A stretch of 64,000 bases of DNA, from contig RPFO01000022.1 in NCBI GenBank assembly GCA_009746045.1, positions 3,336,678 to 3,400,677 on the forward strand. Direction: 5' to 3'. The stretch comes from Mesostigma viride. Taxonomy: Eukaryota > Streptophyta > Mesostigmatophyceae > Mesostigmatales > Mesostigmataceae. Positions 51,803 to 61,468 of this stretch are shown one piece after another. How positions within the stretch are numbered: position 1 is the stretch's first letter; the number at the start of each line of letters is the position of its first letter. Under the pieces are notes generated by a model. The model was not told the DNA's origin. It did not search any database and saw only the letters and a program-made list of their open reading frames with translations. The translations under genes and the position numbers were made by a program.

Positions 51803-52231
51803 CTAGAAACTAGGTGGCTGCCTAGGTGGGGTGCTGACAGCGAGTTGGCTGAACGTGACTGTGACAGCCTGTGTGTCCCCCGTCCTGCTCTCTACTGTTG
51901 CACTATTGGGTGCATAGCTACGGCCCCTAGGCATTGGGCGAGTCCTAATCTCCTGAGGTGGTGCCTCTACGTGCAAGCCTACTGGACGTGTCATGTATTC
52001 CTGGATAAACCTATCTGCTTCCCATGCTGTCTTGAATCCCTTAAAGATAGCCCTATGCCTATCCACTATATAGTTCTTGCAGTCTACCCAGCTATAGAAA
52101 ATACCTACTTTCCCTGTGCCTCCATCATGTGCCACAGCATAGTAAAGTTGCCTAGATACATCACTATCCCAACCCCCAAGTGCTCCACTATTATATCTAA
52201 TATTATTTCTATTATTACTATTAGCCATCAC
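51803..52231 (-). CDS. Gypsy-1 leader ORF, RNase H1-type hybrid-binding domain protein
   Basis: 142 residues from an ATG. Residues ~28-75 fit the hybrid-binding domain of RNase H1 / caulimovirus P6: QLYYAVAHD, then VGIFYSWVDCKNYI, then IFKGFKTAWEADRFIQEY. The rest is Pro/Arg-rich. It lies between the primer-binding site and gag, exactly as in Gypsy-3b, although the two proteins are strongly diverged. That position argues for a maintained element gene and not a chance capture. Likely binds RNA/DNA hybrids or double-stranded RNA (family knowledge); its role in the element's cycle is inference. Confidence 0.68.
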   Translation of the reverse strand: MMANSNNRNNIRYNSGALGGWDSDVSRQLYYAVAHDGGTGKVGIFYSWVDCKNYIVDRHRAIFKGFKTAWEADRFIQEYMTRPVGLHVEAPPQEIRTRPMPRGRSYAPNSATVESRTGDTQAVTVTFSQLAVSTPPRQPPSF

Positions 52232-52938
52232 ACACGTTGTCTATTGCCAGCAGACAGAGATAGAAAAGAGAAAGGAACCTTTTTACCTCTAGTGTGTGAC
52301 CTGTCACAGGGGGGGGGGATGCCAACTGGCTCTAATCTAATCACTATCACAGAAATCAGGAGCTTCGCGCCCCTAATTCCATACAAGAGGACGGTAGCCT
52401 CCGTGATAACTGCCCGCCTTTTCGCAAGGACGAAGCCGCGGAAACCACCCTACCAGCGCCCACAGCTTTCGCAGCCAGGACGCTAGTCACAATACGTCAC
52501 AGGAAACGACAATTCACAAACAAAACAACAAGGAGGGGCGCACATCACCTCATCTCCTACACGTGCAGGTAAGAGAGACGGAGCAAGGCGGTTGGCTGCA
52601 AGCGACTACCACATACTGCATGACAAAACGTACCTTGGCGTTGCGCAGCCGACTTTCCTCCCTGGCTTGTGGCGCCGATTCCTTGTGTGGTGCAGAGCCG
52701 AGCTCCCCGTCGGTGCCCAGTCGACAGGAGATGCTTCTAAGCCCTATCCTATGACCGCCCTTTCAGCTAGACGATGCCGCCGTTCACCACAGCCAGTTTC
52801 CCAGGCTGGCGGGTCGAACTCGGCTTTCTATCTCACTAAATATTGGGCCGGTCCTGCGCAGGCCCTGCGCTATTAAGAATGCACCTTGCGGCTTAAACAC
52901 AAGGGCTCTTCGCGAGCACCTGTGGAAAACCTCTAGAA
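52232..52938 (-). other. Gypsy-1 5' leader
   Basis: Internal sequence between PBS and the leader ORF; no conserved coding sequence recognised. Confidence 0.5.
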
Positions 52939-52953
52939 CTACCTCCGATACCA
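52939..52953 (-). other. Primer-binding site of Gypsy-1
   Basis: Minus-strand TGGTATCGGAGGTAG one base inside the 5' LTR, close to the initiator-Met tRNA type used by many plant elements. Confidence 0.65.
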
Positions 52954-52954
52954 G

Positions 52955-53621
52955 TGTTACATCCCGATCCGGATGGTGCGAAACATCTAATCTAGTATAA
53001 GGTGCAGTTTAATAAGCCGGCATAGCCGCGCATCCGCGTACCGCGATAGCAAGCAAAGATCGCAGTAAATTGACTAACTGAGCAGCGGTTTATCCTCAGC
53101 TAGGCCTTATAGCATGATTAATTAATCTAGCTATATAACACGGCATGTCATGAGGCAAATGACATCCGGATTAGTGCCCCTTGGTCTGAGAGAGTCGTCA
53201 ACACTCGTTTCATTAATCATCAAACCAAAGAGAGAGAGTCCATCGTCCTCAGACCAATTTCACCTAGCTGCGCTACCAAGCTGGCAAGTTGGTGTGCAGG
53301 CGCGCCGACATGCGCGCCGATCTTCCAGATACTGCCGTCAAGCCCCAATAGGTTCTGTATGACGTCTAGGGCCGGCCCGGCCCCTAGAAGATCTCGTACT
53401 TCTGGCTAGGCCCAAAATAACTGGTCCGAAACACACAAAGTACCAAATAAACACACAAAGTCCCGAACTTAGGACAAAGTCCCAAATAAGTCCCGAATTG
53501 AGTCCTATAGTCCGGCGGACTATGAAAGCGAGCTATCGAAAGTCCCAAACGAATAACAAATGACTTTCGACTTATTTATTGAAGGCATTGTTACGCCCAT
53601 ACAAAGGTCTGGGCCGTAACA
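52955..53621 (-). repeat. Gypsy-1 5' LTR
   Basis: 667 bp, TGTTAC...GTAACA. TSD GCCCT follows at 53622-53626. A TTATATAGC stretch (minus, near 53130) could serve as TATA box. Confidence 0.88.
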
Positions 53622-53742
53622 GCCCTTTAGTGCTGGACATCTGTATCGGTATCGTTAATGGGTTAACACAACCGCGAGCACCTCTTCTTCAGCACTTGAG
53701 CCACAGGAGGATGTCGCACAGGTCGCGCTCGTTCGTCCCACG

Positions 53743-53798
53743 TCAGGTGTGGCGGTGTCTTCCCGGTATACCTGCTCCTTCTACCTCTAGGTCAGGGC
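53743..53798 (-). CDS. Host gene, last coding exon (with stop)
   Basis: Minus-strand acceptor TGCATGCAG at 53799, then GC CCT GAC ... to a TGA at 53743-53745, in the phase left by the preceding exon. It codes PDLEVEGAGIPGRHRHT. Gypsy-1 lies 117 bp downstream, probably in the 3' untranslated or flanking region of this gene. Confidence 0.5.
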
Positions 53799-54462
53799 CT
53801 GCATGCATACAAAGGAAGACAAGAAGATATTATCGGACTTGGGAACATGCCAAACACGCCCCTGGTAATAAACCCGCATTCTGCTAAGCGTATGTGTGTG
53901 CCATTCTTGACATACGTAAATTAACAAAAAAAAGTATACCTTACCGAGACTACCAAACCGAGAACCGATCGACATCATGTGTGGGTGCATGGTCATGTGT
54001 ATTGGACAATTTGTGTGTGATTTCCTGTGAGCCAAAAAAAAAAAAATGTGTAATATGGAGGCAGATGGTGCGCAAGGATAGATGGCAAGTAGTGATGAAG
54101 GAGACCACCCCCAAGCCTGTGGGGGCTCCACGTGTGACCCAGTATGGCATTCATAGCGATTCGGGCCGCGGTGCCCACACCCCTGTAACTAGGACCTAGA
54201 TAGCTTATACCATCCATTCCATCCCATGTTCCCCTCCCACTGAGGACTTATGCTCACGTGACGCAGTCACGTGTCTATTAATAATTAATTAATTAATTCC
54301 TGTGAGCAAAAATATATGGCCATGTACAAAAAAGCAATCCGGCATGTAGTTCAGGTAGAGAACAACTTACAAAAACTTAAATGATACTACAATCAAATGC
54401 GAACAAATCAACAACATTGTTAGGTTGTTATTCATGTGTATAAAACATACATCACGATTCAC

Positions 54463-54543
54463 CTGTCAAGTCCTCAATGCAGGTCCGGGCATCTTCCCGA
54501 ACACCAAGAGAGGAGCTTTGACCTCCCACCATGACGTCACGGT
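54463..54543 (-). CDS. Host gene, 81-nt internal exon (second)
   Basis: Acceptor GCATGCAG, donor G|GTGAAT. Exactly 81 nt, phase 1 at both ends. Codes RDVMVGGQSSSLGVREDA then RTCIEDLT. Same length, phase, M-x-G-G motif and LT end as the 81-nt exon upstream, so the two look like an exon duplication. Confidence 0.52.
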
Positions 54544-54894
54544 CTGCATGCATTCACAAAAAGACATTTATTTCCAAGGTTTTTATGTAAATTAGTTTAA
54601 TGCAGTAGTAGATTCCTCAAAACCCGGCCTCTCCGCCAAGTTATAGATTTACTACCTCGCTTTCTCAAAGCTGGCCTATCTCACGTTACCATAAATAGGT
54701 CTCAAGCGATCCCGAGCGTCATGTGAGCAAAAACATGTGGTAAAGACTTAAGGCGCATGTGTGTGTCCATGTCATTGCTTAATTAACAAGTGGGTATGTG
54801 TTTATCTTCACAGCAAGTAAATGTATGCGTGTTTGTTTTAAAACGCATATGGCATGTCGTCAGCGATCCCACAAGCCTGGGGCAAGATTCTCAC

Positions 54895-54975
54895 CTGTTA
54901 AGTTAACGCTCTCTCTGGTATCAGGCATTCCACCCCCTGCAGGAGTGCTTGGGCCTCCCTCCATGGTGTTAGGGA
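54895..54975 (-). CDS. Host gene, 81-nt internal exon (first)
   Basis: Acceptor GTGCATGCAG, donor G|GTGAGA. Codes PNTMEGGPSTPAGGG, MPDTRESVNLT. Phase 1 at both ends. Separated from its neighbours by introns of 149 and 351 bp. Confidence 0.52.
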
Positions 54976-55124
54976 CTGCATGCACAAAAAAAAATAAACA
55001 ATGGCATTGTCAACTTTGTTGTGATGTACTTGTTAGGGTAAACCGCAATCAATACAACATGCACATGCTCATATTGACTTCATCATTAGAATCTAGAGCG
55101 GCTTATGTAAGTTGTATGGCTCAC

Positions 55125-55488
55125 CATTCATCGGTTGTCGTGGTAAATTCTCTGAGAGCTTCTGTCGAAACCCAGCCCTCCGTTTTGAAGGTGCATTGGA
55201 GGCAGCATGGGTTGACGTCAGCTCCGGCATGTCCACTTCGTCCTTCTTCCGTTTGGCACTGCCTTTGTTGCATGCTCGCAAAACCACAGGGTCTTGTTGA
55301 ATCGGCTTAGAGCCCGCTCTTCCCGAAAATTCATTTCCTTCGGCAATCGGCACAACTGTGCTCTCAGTCAAGATCCTACAACTTTCTACACAAGACGCTA
55401 ACAAAACTTTTGAGGCCGTTTCCTTGGCAGTAAAGGAAGCCATCCTCCATGCCTGCGGTTCAGGAGTAAAGTGGAACGACATATGCAT
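55125..55488 (-). CDS. Host gene, first recognised exon
   Basis: Open frame with donor ATGAATG|GTGAGC at 55124/55125, in phase with the two 81-nt exons and the stop exon. In-frame ATGs at 55488 and 55482 are possible starts; an upstream exon cannot be excluded. The protein part has a basic cluster (AKRKKDEVDMPEL and PSKRRAGFRQKL) that could be a nuclear signal, and is otherwise Ser/Thr-rich. No known domain was recognised. Together the four exons would code ~190 residues. GT-AG boundaries all in phase 1 are the main support. Confidence 0.48.
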
Positions 55489-56288
55489 TGTAGTACATTG
55501 TGGACAACATGCAGGCAATCACATTCAAGCCGATGTCAACGTGAGTTAAGTTATCTCTCCCCCCCACACACAAAAAGATTGCAGGCCAGGTACCAAATCT
55601 GTGCACATCTAGTCTTTGGCCCAAAGAATGCAGCATATTTACCTGCATGAGCTAACATAAAGGATTTACGTTAGATGGATAGAGATTGTTACGCTCTTTC
55701 CAACGGCACCTTGAACGCCTCATTTGGTTAAGGAACGTAAAAGTTATGACGTTTCCTAGGCTGTGCCGACAGTACCCGGCGCGCCACTGTGGGCGCGTAC
55801 GGACACAGGATGTACAAGTGTCACTTTGATAGTCCGCAGGACGTTGACAGGACTTGTACAGGACTTGATGGTCAGTTGATAGGTAGGCGTGCTGTAGCGC
55901 GCCAGGACCTATGAGACAATTGATGCTGAGCAGTGTACGGATAGGTCCACAGGACTAGCCGTATGGACAATTGATAGATCTGCGCGCCAAAGGCGTGCCA
56001 GAGTCTGTGTAATCAATTGATTGACAGTTCAGCTGTGACAGTGCAGCTGAATACTTGGACGCGTCCCGAGCAACCTATATGTGTGACTTGGTAGCACCGG
56101 GACGCTAGTTCTTGCGTGCACGCTCTCTTGGCACTGCGACCTTGTCGCCTGTGCGGCGTGCAGTCTTGGAAGTGACGTGACTTACGTCTGTGTTCCTTAT
56201 TCATAATAAAGGCAACATTTCCTGCAAGAACCATGGCGGAATTCTGCACAACCCTCTCTCAACTCGTATTACTCGCCTTTTCACGATC
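55489..56288. other. Region between host gene and Copia3, possible LTR
   Basis: No coding sequence. A segment from TGTTACGC (55687) to GGCAACA (56217) has TG...CA ends and an AATAAA at 56205-56210, so it could be an LTR, but no second copy lies in the window and no duplication was found. Confidence 0.3.
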
Positions 56289-57038
56289 ATGCCGAATTCC
56301 CAAGACTTCCGCATTCCTACCGATGAGGAAGTAGCTGCTCCGCCGGCAGATCCATTACCGGCTCCACAACCGCGTGAGCCGCAGCCGGTTGCTGCGTCGT
56401 GGCAAGCTCTCGTTGACGAGGTCACGACATCACTCGACGAATTGCATCGTCGACAGCGGGCAGCGCTCCCGTTGCTGGGAGATTTTCCAGAAGACCCACG
56501 CTTGCCGCAGCTGGTGCCGGCGATTCGTGGTCCATTGGACTCAATCCGGTCGATTCTATCGGCTTTTACGGTCCAGGTCCGCGGAGGCCTGCGTTCGGTG
56601 AACGAGGTCACCACCGCCATTGAGGAGGTGGATAACGCCATTTCGTCGCTCACCGGCTATCAGCGCAATTTACAAAACTGGGCCTCGACGCGCACGGGGG
56701 GCGCGCCTGTGGTCTCAACAAATTTGTTTCAAGACATCGCGTTGCTCTCGCTGCTCACTCGCGGCGTCCGCACTCGCGAGCGCCAGGTTCTCATAAACCT
56801 GGTGGCATTTCTCTCGGCTCTGCGTGAGTGGATCCCAGCGGGCTGGGAGCTTCTTTCCATCTTTACGCATCCTCTTCGCATCGTCGCGCGTCGGCGCATT
56901 GCGATTTTCATCCCGACGCAAAACCAGGCGAGTACGCCTGTTTTGATCCACGCCGGTGCAGGTCCGGCTATCACGCCAGACATGGAGGACGCCGAGTTTG
57001 CGTACGAGTACTGCGACTTTCGTGGCCTTGACTATTAA
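56289..57038 (+). CDS. Copia3 first ORF upstream of gag
   Basis: 249 residues from ATG (MPNSQDFRIP); the frame is open upstream but that part lies in the putative leader. Pro-rich start, then long amphipathic helices (ALVDEVTTSLDELHRRQRAA; VNEVTTAIEEVDNAISSL; LINLVAFLSALREWI), acidic C-terminus. No known domain. Position before gag parallels the N-terminal ORF of Copia2. It might alternatively be an independent gene next to the element. Confidence 0.45.
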   Translation: MPNSQDFRIPTDEEVAAPPADPLPAPQPREPQPVAASWQALVDEVTTSLDELHRRQRAALPLLGDFPEDPRLPQLVPAIRGPLDSIRSILSAFTVQVRGGLRSVNEVTTAIEEVDNAISSLTGYQRNLQNWASTRTGGAPVVSTNLFQDIALLSLLTRGVRTRERQVLINLVAFLSALREWIPAGWELLSIFTHPLRIVARRRIAIFIPTQNQASTPVLIHAGAGPAITPDMEDAEFAYEYCDFRGLDY

Positions 57039-57202
57039 AACGTCGGCTATTTTTCCAGTGCTCGTCGGCATTTAGTCGACACTTCGACGGCATTTCGCGG
57101 GGGCGGCGGCGACACCGGTGCAGGCGGCAATACTCGACAGTTTTGTACTTACTTTGTTTTGCTGCTTTGCTCAGGTGTTTCTAGGACAGCTTGTAGTGCA
57201 TC

Positions 57203-58237
57203 ATGGCAGACGGGCGCCGTAGCAAGGGTGCCCCAGCCAGTGGGCATGATGGTGGTGCTGGTAGTGGGACGGCTCACGTAGATGACGTTGGCGTCACCGG
57301 CGAAATAACTACTATACATAACAACAATAATACACAAGCTGTACATGGTTTTGACCTTACCACTCAGGGCTTATTAATTGTAAATCAGCTACAACCTGTG
57401 ACATCTGACTCCAAGCCTAAGCAGGCTGAAGAGTTTGTAGAAGGGCTGGAAGGGTTTCCTAGTTTGTACGGGGGTACCAACTACTATCAAATCTGGATAG
57501 GCAGCAGCACGTTTGGCAAGTGCACTGACCAGATCAAGGACCTAACCAGGGAATGCAAAAGGGCCAACAAGGCCTGGGCAGTATATGTAGCTGAGCTGAA
57601 GGAGCTGCTTGAAGACCAGCGCAAGAAGGTCGGCATCCATTGGCAAGACAAGTATCAAGGGTGGGAGGTCAAGGGGGATCTCATCCAGAATTTCCTTAAC
57701 TATTGCAAAATGGTTGAGGAAGGCAGGCCCCACGGTTTCAACGTGGCAGACAATATAATAGCCCTGACCAACTTGTTGAAGGTCTCTGGGCTGGATAAGG
57801 CCACACGTGGATCTCTCAAGGTCATGTGTGCTCCTCACTCCACCCTGAAGGCCTACAAGGTCATCATCAAGCAGGCCCTTGAAGCTGAGGAGCTGTTTGA
57901 GGGTGGGGTGCCAGCAGTGAAGGCAACCCAGGCAGGTGGGCGTACCCAGGGGGGCTCCAAATCGTCTGAGGCTGACAGAAGCCAAGGAGGGCGTAGGGGC
58001 AACCACAACAAGCGGAAGGCCAATCATTCACCCGACCCTGACGGGAGGTCACACTCCAAGTCGGTGTTCAGGCGGGTGGGTGGTCAGCCCAAGCAGGGCA
58101 ACGCATCTGACAACGGGGGCGGTGGCCAGGGCAAGTCAAACAAAGATCCAATGCTACCTGTGCAAGGGGTGGGGGCACATCAAGAAGGAGTGTCCCAGCT
58201 TCAAGAAGACCCAGGGCCAGGGCAGCAACAAGAATAA
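57203..58237 (+). CDS. Copia3 gag
   Basis: 344 residues from ATG. Ser/Gly/His-rich start, then a helical capsid-like region (QAEEFVEGLEGFPSLY, ACKRANKAWAVYVAELKELL type helices, DNIIALTNLLKVSGLDKATRG, KVIIKQALEAEELFEGG), then Gly/Arg/Lys-rich. It overlaps the following zinc-knuckle frame by ~300 nt. Likely capsid of the virus-like particle. Confidence 0.65.
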   Translation: MADGRRSKGAPASGHDGGAGSGTAHVDDVGVTGEITTIHNNNNTQAVHGFDLTTQGLLIVNQLQPVTSDSKPKQAEEFVEGLEGFPSLYGGTNYYQIWIGSSTFGKCTDQIKDLTRECKRANKAWAVYVAELKELLEDQRKKVGIHWQDKYQGWEVKGDLIQNFLNYCKMVEEGRPHGFNVADNIIALTNLLKVSGLDKATRGSLKVMCAPHSTLKAYKVIIKQALEAEELFEGGVPAVKATQAGGRTQGGSKSSEADRSQGGRRGNHNKRKANHSPDPDGRSHSKSVFRRVGGQPKQGNASDNGGGGQGKSNKDPMLPVQGVGAHQEGVSQLQEDPGPGQQQE

Positions 58238-58463
58238 CAACAACAAAAACAACAAGAACAAGTCCCAGGCAGGCCAGCCTTCAAGGGCAGTCAACAAGAA
58301 GAAAACAAGGAGCAGTGACTGTCTGAGGCAACCCCTACACACCTTAATTCACCCAAAGGGGAGGCCAGGTGCTCCAATGCAGATTTTATATCTGGGCAAC
58401 AAGAGGGTGATCTCCAGGTTCAGGATGGCCCCAGGTCACCTGGAGAGGTACAGATTCCTATGA
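57936..58463 (+). CDS. Copia3 nucleocapsid, zinc knuckle
   Basis: Contains CYLCKGWGHIKKEC (CCHC box) near residue 72, followed by an Asn/Lys-rich run and basic tail. The N-terminal part of this frame overlaps gag; only the part from the knuckle on looks conserved. Confidence 0.65.
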   Translation: MGVPRGAPNRLRLTEAKEGVGATTTSGRPIIHPTLTGGHTPSRCSGGWVVSPSRATHLTTGAVARASQTKIQCYLCKGWGHIKKECPSFKKTQGQGSNKNNNNKNNKNKSQAGQPSRAVNKKKTRSSDCLRQPLHTLIHPKGRPGAPMQILYLGNKRVISRFRMAPGHLERYRFL

Positions 58464-59644
58464 AGACGTCCTTGACAGCTGGTGCAGCTGTAAGAATGTC
58501 TGACCCCATGCATCCTCGTGCTGGGCACGAGGGTGGACCTCTCATTTTGAGAGAAACCAATGTACAACCACAGAGGGGTGTGAAGGCCTCTGGTGGTCTA
58601 CATGTGGTCCCTGCTGGCGGTCCAGGTGTTGGGCATGAGCAGGGTGACTCAGGCTCTGAGTCAAGTATGGATGGAAGTCAGCATGGTGATGCTGGACAAC
58701 CTGACAGCACAGTCCTGACTGTGCCAGGGACTGCTTCCTCCGTGTACCAGGAGTTGGGTGCCCGAATCCACAACATGTTTGGGCATGCCACTTCACTGTC
58801 AAACAACTTTGCCTTCCGTATGGGCAAGGCACCCCTTCTCAAGGCGTGCCAGCAAGCAGCCTCACGGTGTAAGTGCCAGTTGTCCTCCAACAAGCCCAGG
58901 AAATCACATGCCAAGGCTCTACCTCAGGGCATTGGTGATCTGCAGTGTGATATCCAACACATCAGGGGCATGCAACTGTTGGTGTGCGTTGACAGGTACA
59001 CAAAGTACAAGGTGCTAGAGCATTTACCTTCTATGAAGAACAGGTACTTGCTGGCTGCCCTGCAGAATGTAAGAGCCAAGTTTCCTACCACAAGGATCGA
59101 GGTGGACATGCAGTTTCAGCATCTCAAGGGTGATCCCACCCTTCCTGAGTTGCTGGTTACACCTAGGGAGGCTCATGGGCAGCAGGGTGCTATAGAAAGG
59201 GCAATCCAGGAGGTCAAGAAATTGATCATCTCTGAAGACTGGGTACCCTTGTCTGCACCTGCACTTGTCAGGAGTGCATGGTTGAGGAACGTGGAGCAGC
59301 AGCTGAACAGCAGGGTCAATTTCTACTATGATGGAATTGCTGTCAGCCCAATGGGTCTATATCATGGCCTGTACCCACCACATGTGCTGGAGGGCTGGAA
59401 ACATGCTGCACATGTCACCTTTGCCAAGCTGAGGGAGAAGGACCGGGGTTGGAAGATGCTGGAGCCAACAGTGGGTCAGAGAGTATTAGCTTGGAAGGAA
59501 CCGAGCCTGTATGGCAAACGTGGTAGCTGGAGTCCTGGAGTGGTTACCCAGGTTGATGAAGCTAGCCACGCATGCTTGGTCAGCATGGAGGACGAACCAA
59601 AGCATGTACACCGGCTGAGTTGGTCATATGTCAAGCCTAACTAA
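58460..59644 (+). CDS. Copia3 integrase
   Basis: 394 residues. HHCC motif (HNMFGHATS ... CKCQ), catalytic core with DLQCDIQHI, VDMQFQHL and HGQQGAIERAIQEVKKLI (Asp, Asp, Glu), then the C-terminal fold with LYGKRGSWSPGVV. It joins element DNA to the chromosome. It begins 4 bases before the end of the knuckle frame and ends 17 bases into the next one. Confidence 0.8.
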   Translation: MKTSLTAGAAVRMSDPMHPRAGHEGGPLILRETNVQPQRGVKASGGLHVVPAGGPGVGHEQGDSGSESSMDGSQHGDAGQPDSTVLTVPGTASSVYQELGARIHNMFGHATSLSNNFAFRMGKAPLLKACQQAASRCKCQLSSNKPRKSHAKALPQGIGDLQCDIQHIRGMQLLVCVDRYTKYKVLEHLPSMKNRYLLAALQNVRAKFPTTRIEVDMQFQHLKGDPTLPELLVTPREAHGQQGAIERAIQEVKKLIISEDWVPLSAPALVRSAWLRNVEQQLNSRVNFYYDGIAVSPMGLYHGLYPPHVLEGWKHAAHVTFAKLREKDRGWKMLEPTVGQRVLAWKEPSLYGKRGSWSPGVVTQVDEASHACLVSMEDEPKHVHRLSWSYVKPN

Positions 59645-61104
59645 CCTGATGAATGAGGGCAGTCAGGCACAAGGCTCACAGGATCTGCAGGATTTTCAGG
59701 TCCCAAGTGACATCACTGACGCAACGACCACATCTGTTGCAGGGGAATCTGTCAGCCCTGGCCAGGTTGCAGAGGTACTTGCTGAACAGACTGCAAGGTC
59801 AACAGCTGGGGAGTCAACTGTCAAGCCCAAGGCTCTAACCAAGCCCAGGGGGACTAGTTTGGCTGGATTGATTGGGGCTCTGCAAAGGGCCAAGAAGCAG
59901 CCCAAGGTAGCCAAGCTCAGGTGGCATGGCAATCTGGGGCTGGACACTGCCTTAGAGGTAGACACTGATTCTCAGGCTTCCATCATTGGGACCAGAGCTG
60001 CAGCAGGGTACAGCATGTCTGAACCCAGCTATCAGTTTGTGTCTGACTTCAGTGGCGGGGTACACGTGAAGGTACTGGGTGAGGTATCTATTCCTATCCT
60101 TGGACAGGACACAGCATTTTGTGTCTTGGAGGGCTATCAGGGACCTGCTCTTCTGGGGCAGAATTTCCTATGCCAGGATGGGGTAGTGATCACGTCCTCT
60201 CTCCTGACTAAGGAAGGGGCTGGTCAGGTCCCACTGATTAATTTCAGGACCACTCACCTATCACGTGCAGTAACCAGGTCGGTTAAGCGTGTGCAAGTGT
60301 GCCAGGGGCAGGAGCCCTTGGTTGATGACCTCATACTGCCAGCTGCTAGTCATCCAAGCAGTTTGGGCATTGGTCCTCACTCACTTGCTGGACACAGCCC
60401 TATCAACTACCAAGGCCTGGTGAAGCTTATGTCCTCTCCCATTATGTGTCCCCAGGTCACACTGGGTCTGATTAAATCTGGGGAGGACTGGATCTCCAAG
60501 AAGTGCGTGGAACCTGTCAATGACCTACCTCCTGCACGGCGTCTACTCGAGCTCAAGTTTGTAATCAAGATGAAGGAGGTGGACGGGGTCAAGGTACCAC
60601 ATGTCAGGCCAGTGCTGAATGAGTTCAAGGGTACTGGTGAGTGCACTGCTGAGGAGTTGTATACCCCTGGCATGTTGCATGACACTTGGAGGCTGCTGCT
60701 GTGTGTATTTCTAGGCCTTCTCAACAAGGGCTTGGACTATGGCTCAGTGGTGGTAGACTTCAAGAGAGCATTTCTGGAGGGGGATGCAGAGGTGGCCCAG
60801 GAAAAGTGGGAGGGCAAGACGCCTTTCTATGTTAGGGTGCCTGCTGTATGGAAAAGGGACATTCACACGGAGTTCCTTAAAATCCTCAAGGGCCTGGAGG
60901 GCCTGAGGTCAAGTCCAATAATCTGGAGGGAGACTCTCAACCGTTTCCTGAAGGAGCATTGCAACTTGAAGGTCTCTCCTGTAGACCCCTGTCTGTTTCT
61001 GGGGCAATGGGAAGGCCTACCAGTGTACGCTTCGCTGCACGGGGATGACCTGCACCTGCTGGCTCCCACGTCGTGGCTTAAGGAGCTGATCTCCATCATT
61101 AAGT
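59628..61104 (+). CDS. Copia3 protease and reverse transcriptase
   Basis: Frame 59628-61121, real to 61104. Protease: LEVDTDSQASII (~112) and ALLGQNFLCQ (~180). Reverse transcriptase: LLELKFVIKMK, VVDFKRAFLEGDAE (~375), LEGLRSSPIIW, YASLHGDDLHLL (~472). As in Copia1 and Copia2, the retropepsin follows the integrase. Sequence is cut by the palindrome composite. Confidence 0.78.
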
Positions 61105-61468
61105 CAAGTATGCAAAAGTAATGCGTATTGCATCACTTAACTAAGATTGGCGTTCGCTCCTGGGGTACCGGGTTCGAATCCTCTCGGAGGCACGGAAATA
61201 TTTGCGGCGGGTAGGCCTGGGAGGCCGAGTCGAAATATTTGTGGATTTCTATGTTTGGCGGAGGCCGGGTAGGCCAAGTCGAAATAGGAATTACAGCGCG
61301 AGGCTGGGAATAGCCGAGTCGTAATTAATCGAGTCACCTCGGTAACGAGCGGTGTGTGCGGAACGCCGGATTTCCCCACGCGGCCCAATTTTAGTTAAGT
61401 AATGCAATACGCATTACTTTTGCATACTTGCAAGTATGCAAAAGTAATGCGTATTGCATTACTTAACT
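61105..61468. mobile_element. Second palindrome / box-B composite
   Basis: Right: a perfect 76-bp palindrome 61393-61468, AGTTAAG...CTTAACT, centred between 61430 and 61431. Left: 61105-61142 is exactly one half (38 bp) of the same palindrome, starting at its centre, with one mismatch. Between them a 250-bp spacer (61143-61392) has box B GGTTCGAATCC at 61171-61181, followed by CTCTCGGAGGCA as in a tRNA acceptor strand. Same plan and same AGTTA...TAACT ends as the array at 11839-13063, but a different palindrome and spacer sequence. Confidence 0.75.

Larger units (their letters stand above)
56289..61104 (+). mobile_element. Copia3: third Copia-type family, 5' and coding part (fossil)
   Basis: Parts in order: N-terminal ORF, gag, zinc knuckle, integrase, protease, reverse transcriptase. 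The same order of integrase before protease as Copia1 and Copia2, but sequences are strongly diverged. It ends inside the reverse transcriptase at the exact centre of a palindrome (61105). No pair of LTRs is visible. Confidence 0.75.

Noticed and set aside
55112-55549. Plus-strand exon ending at AAC|GTGAGT near 55546
   Set aside because: The minus-strand reading gives four exons with matching phase and GT-AG sites, whereas the plus-strand frame has no partner exons.
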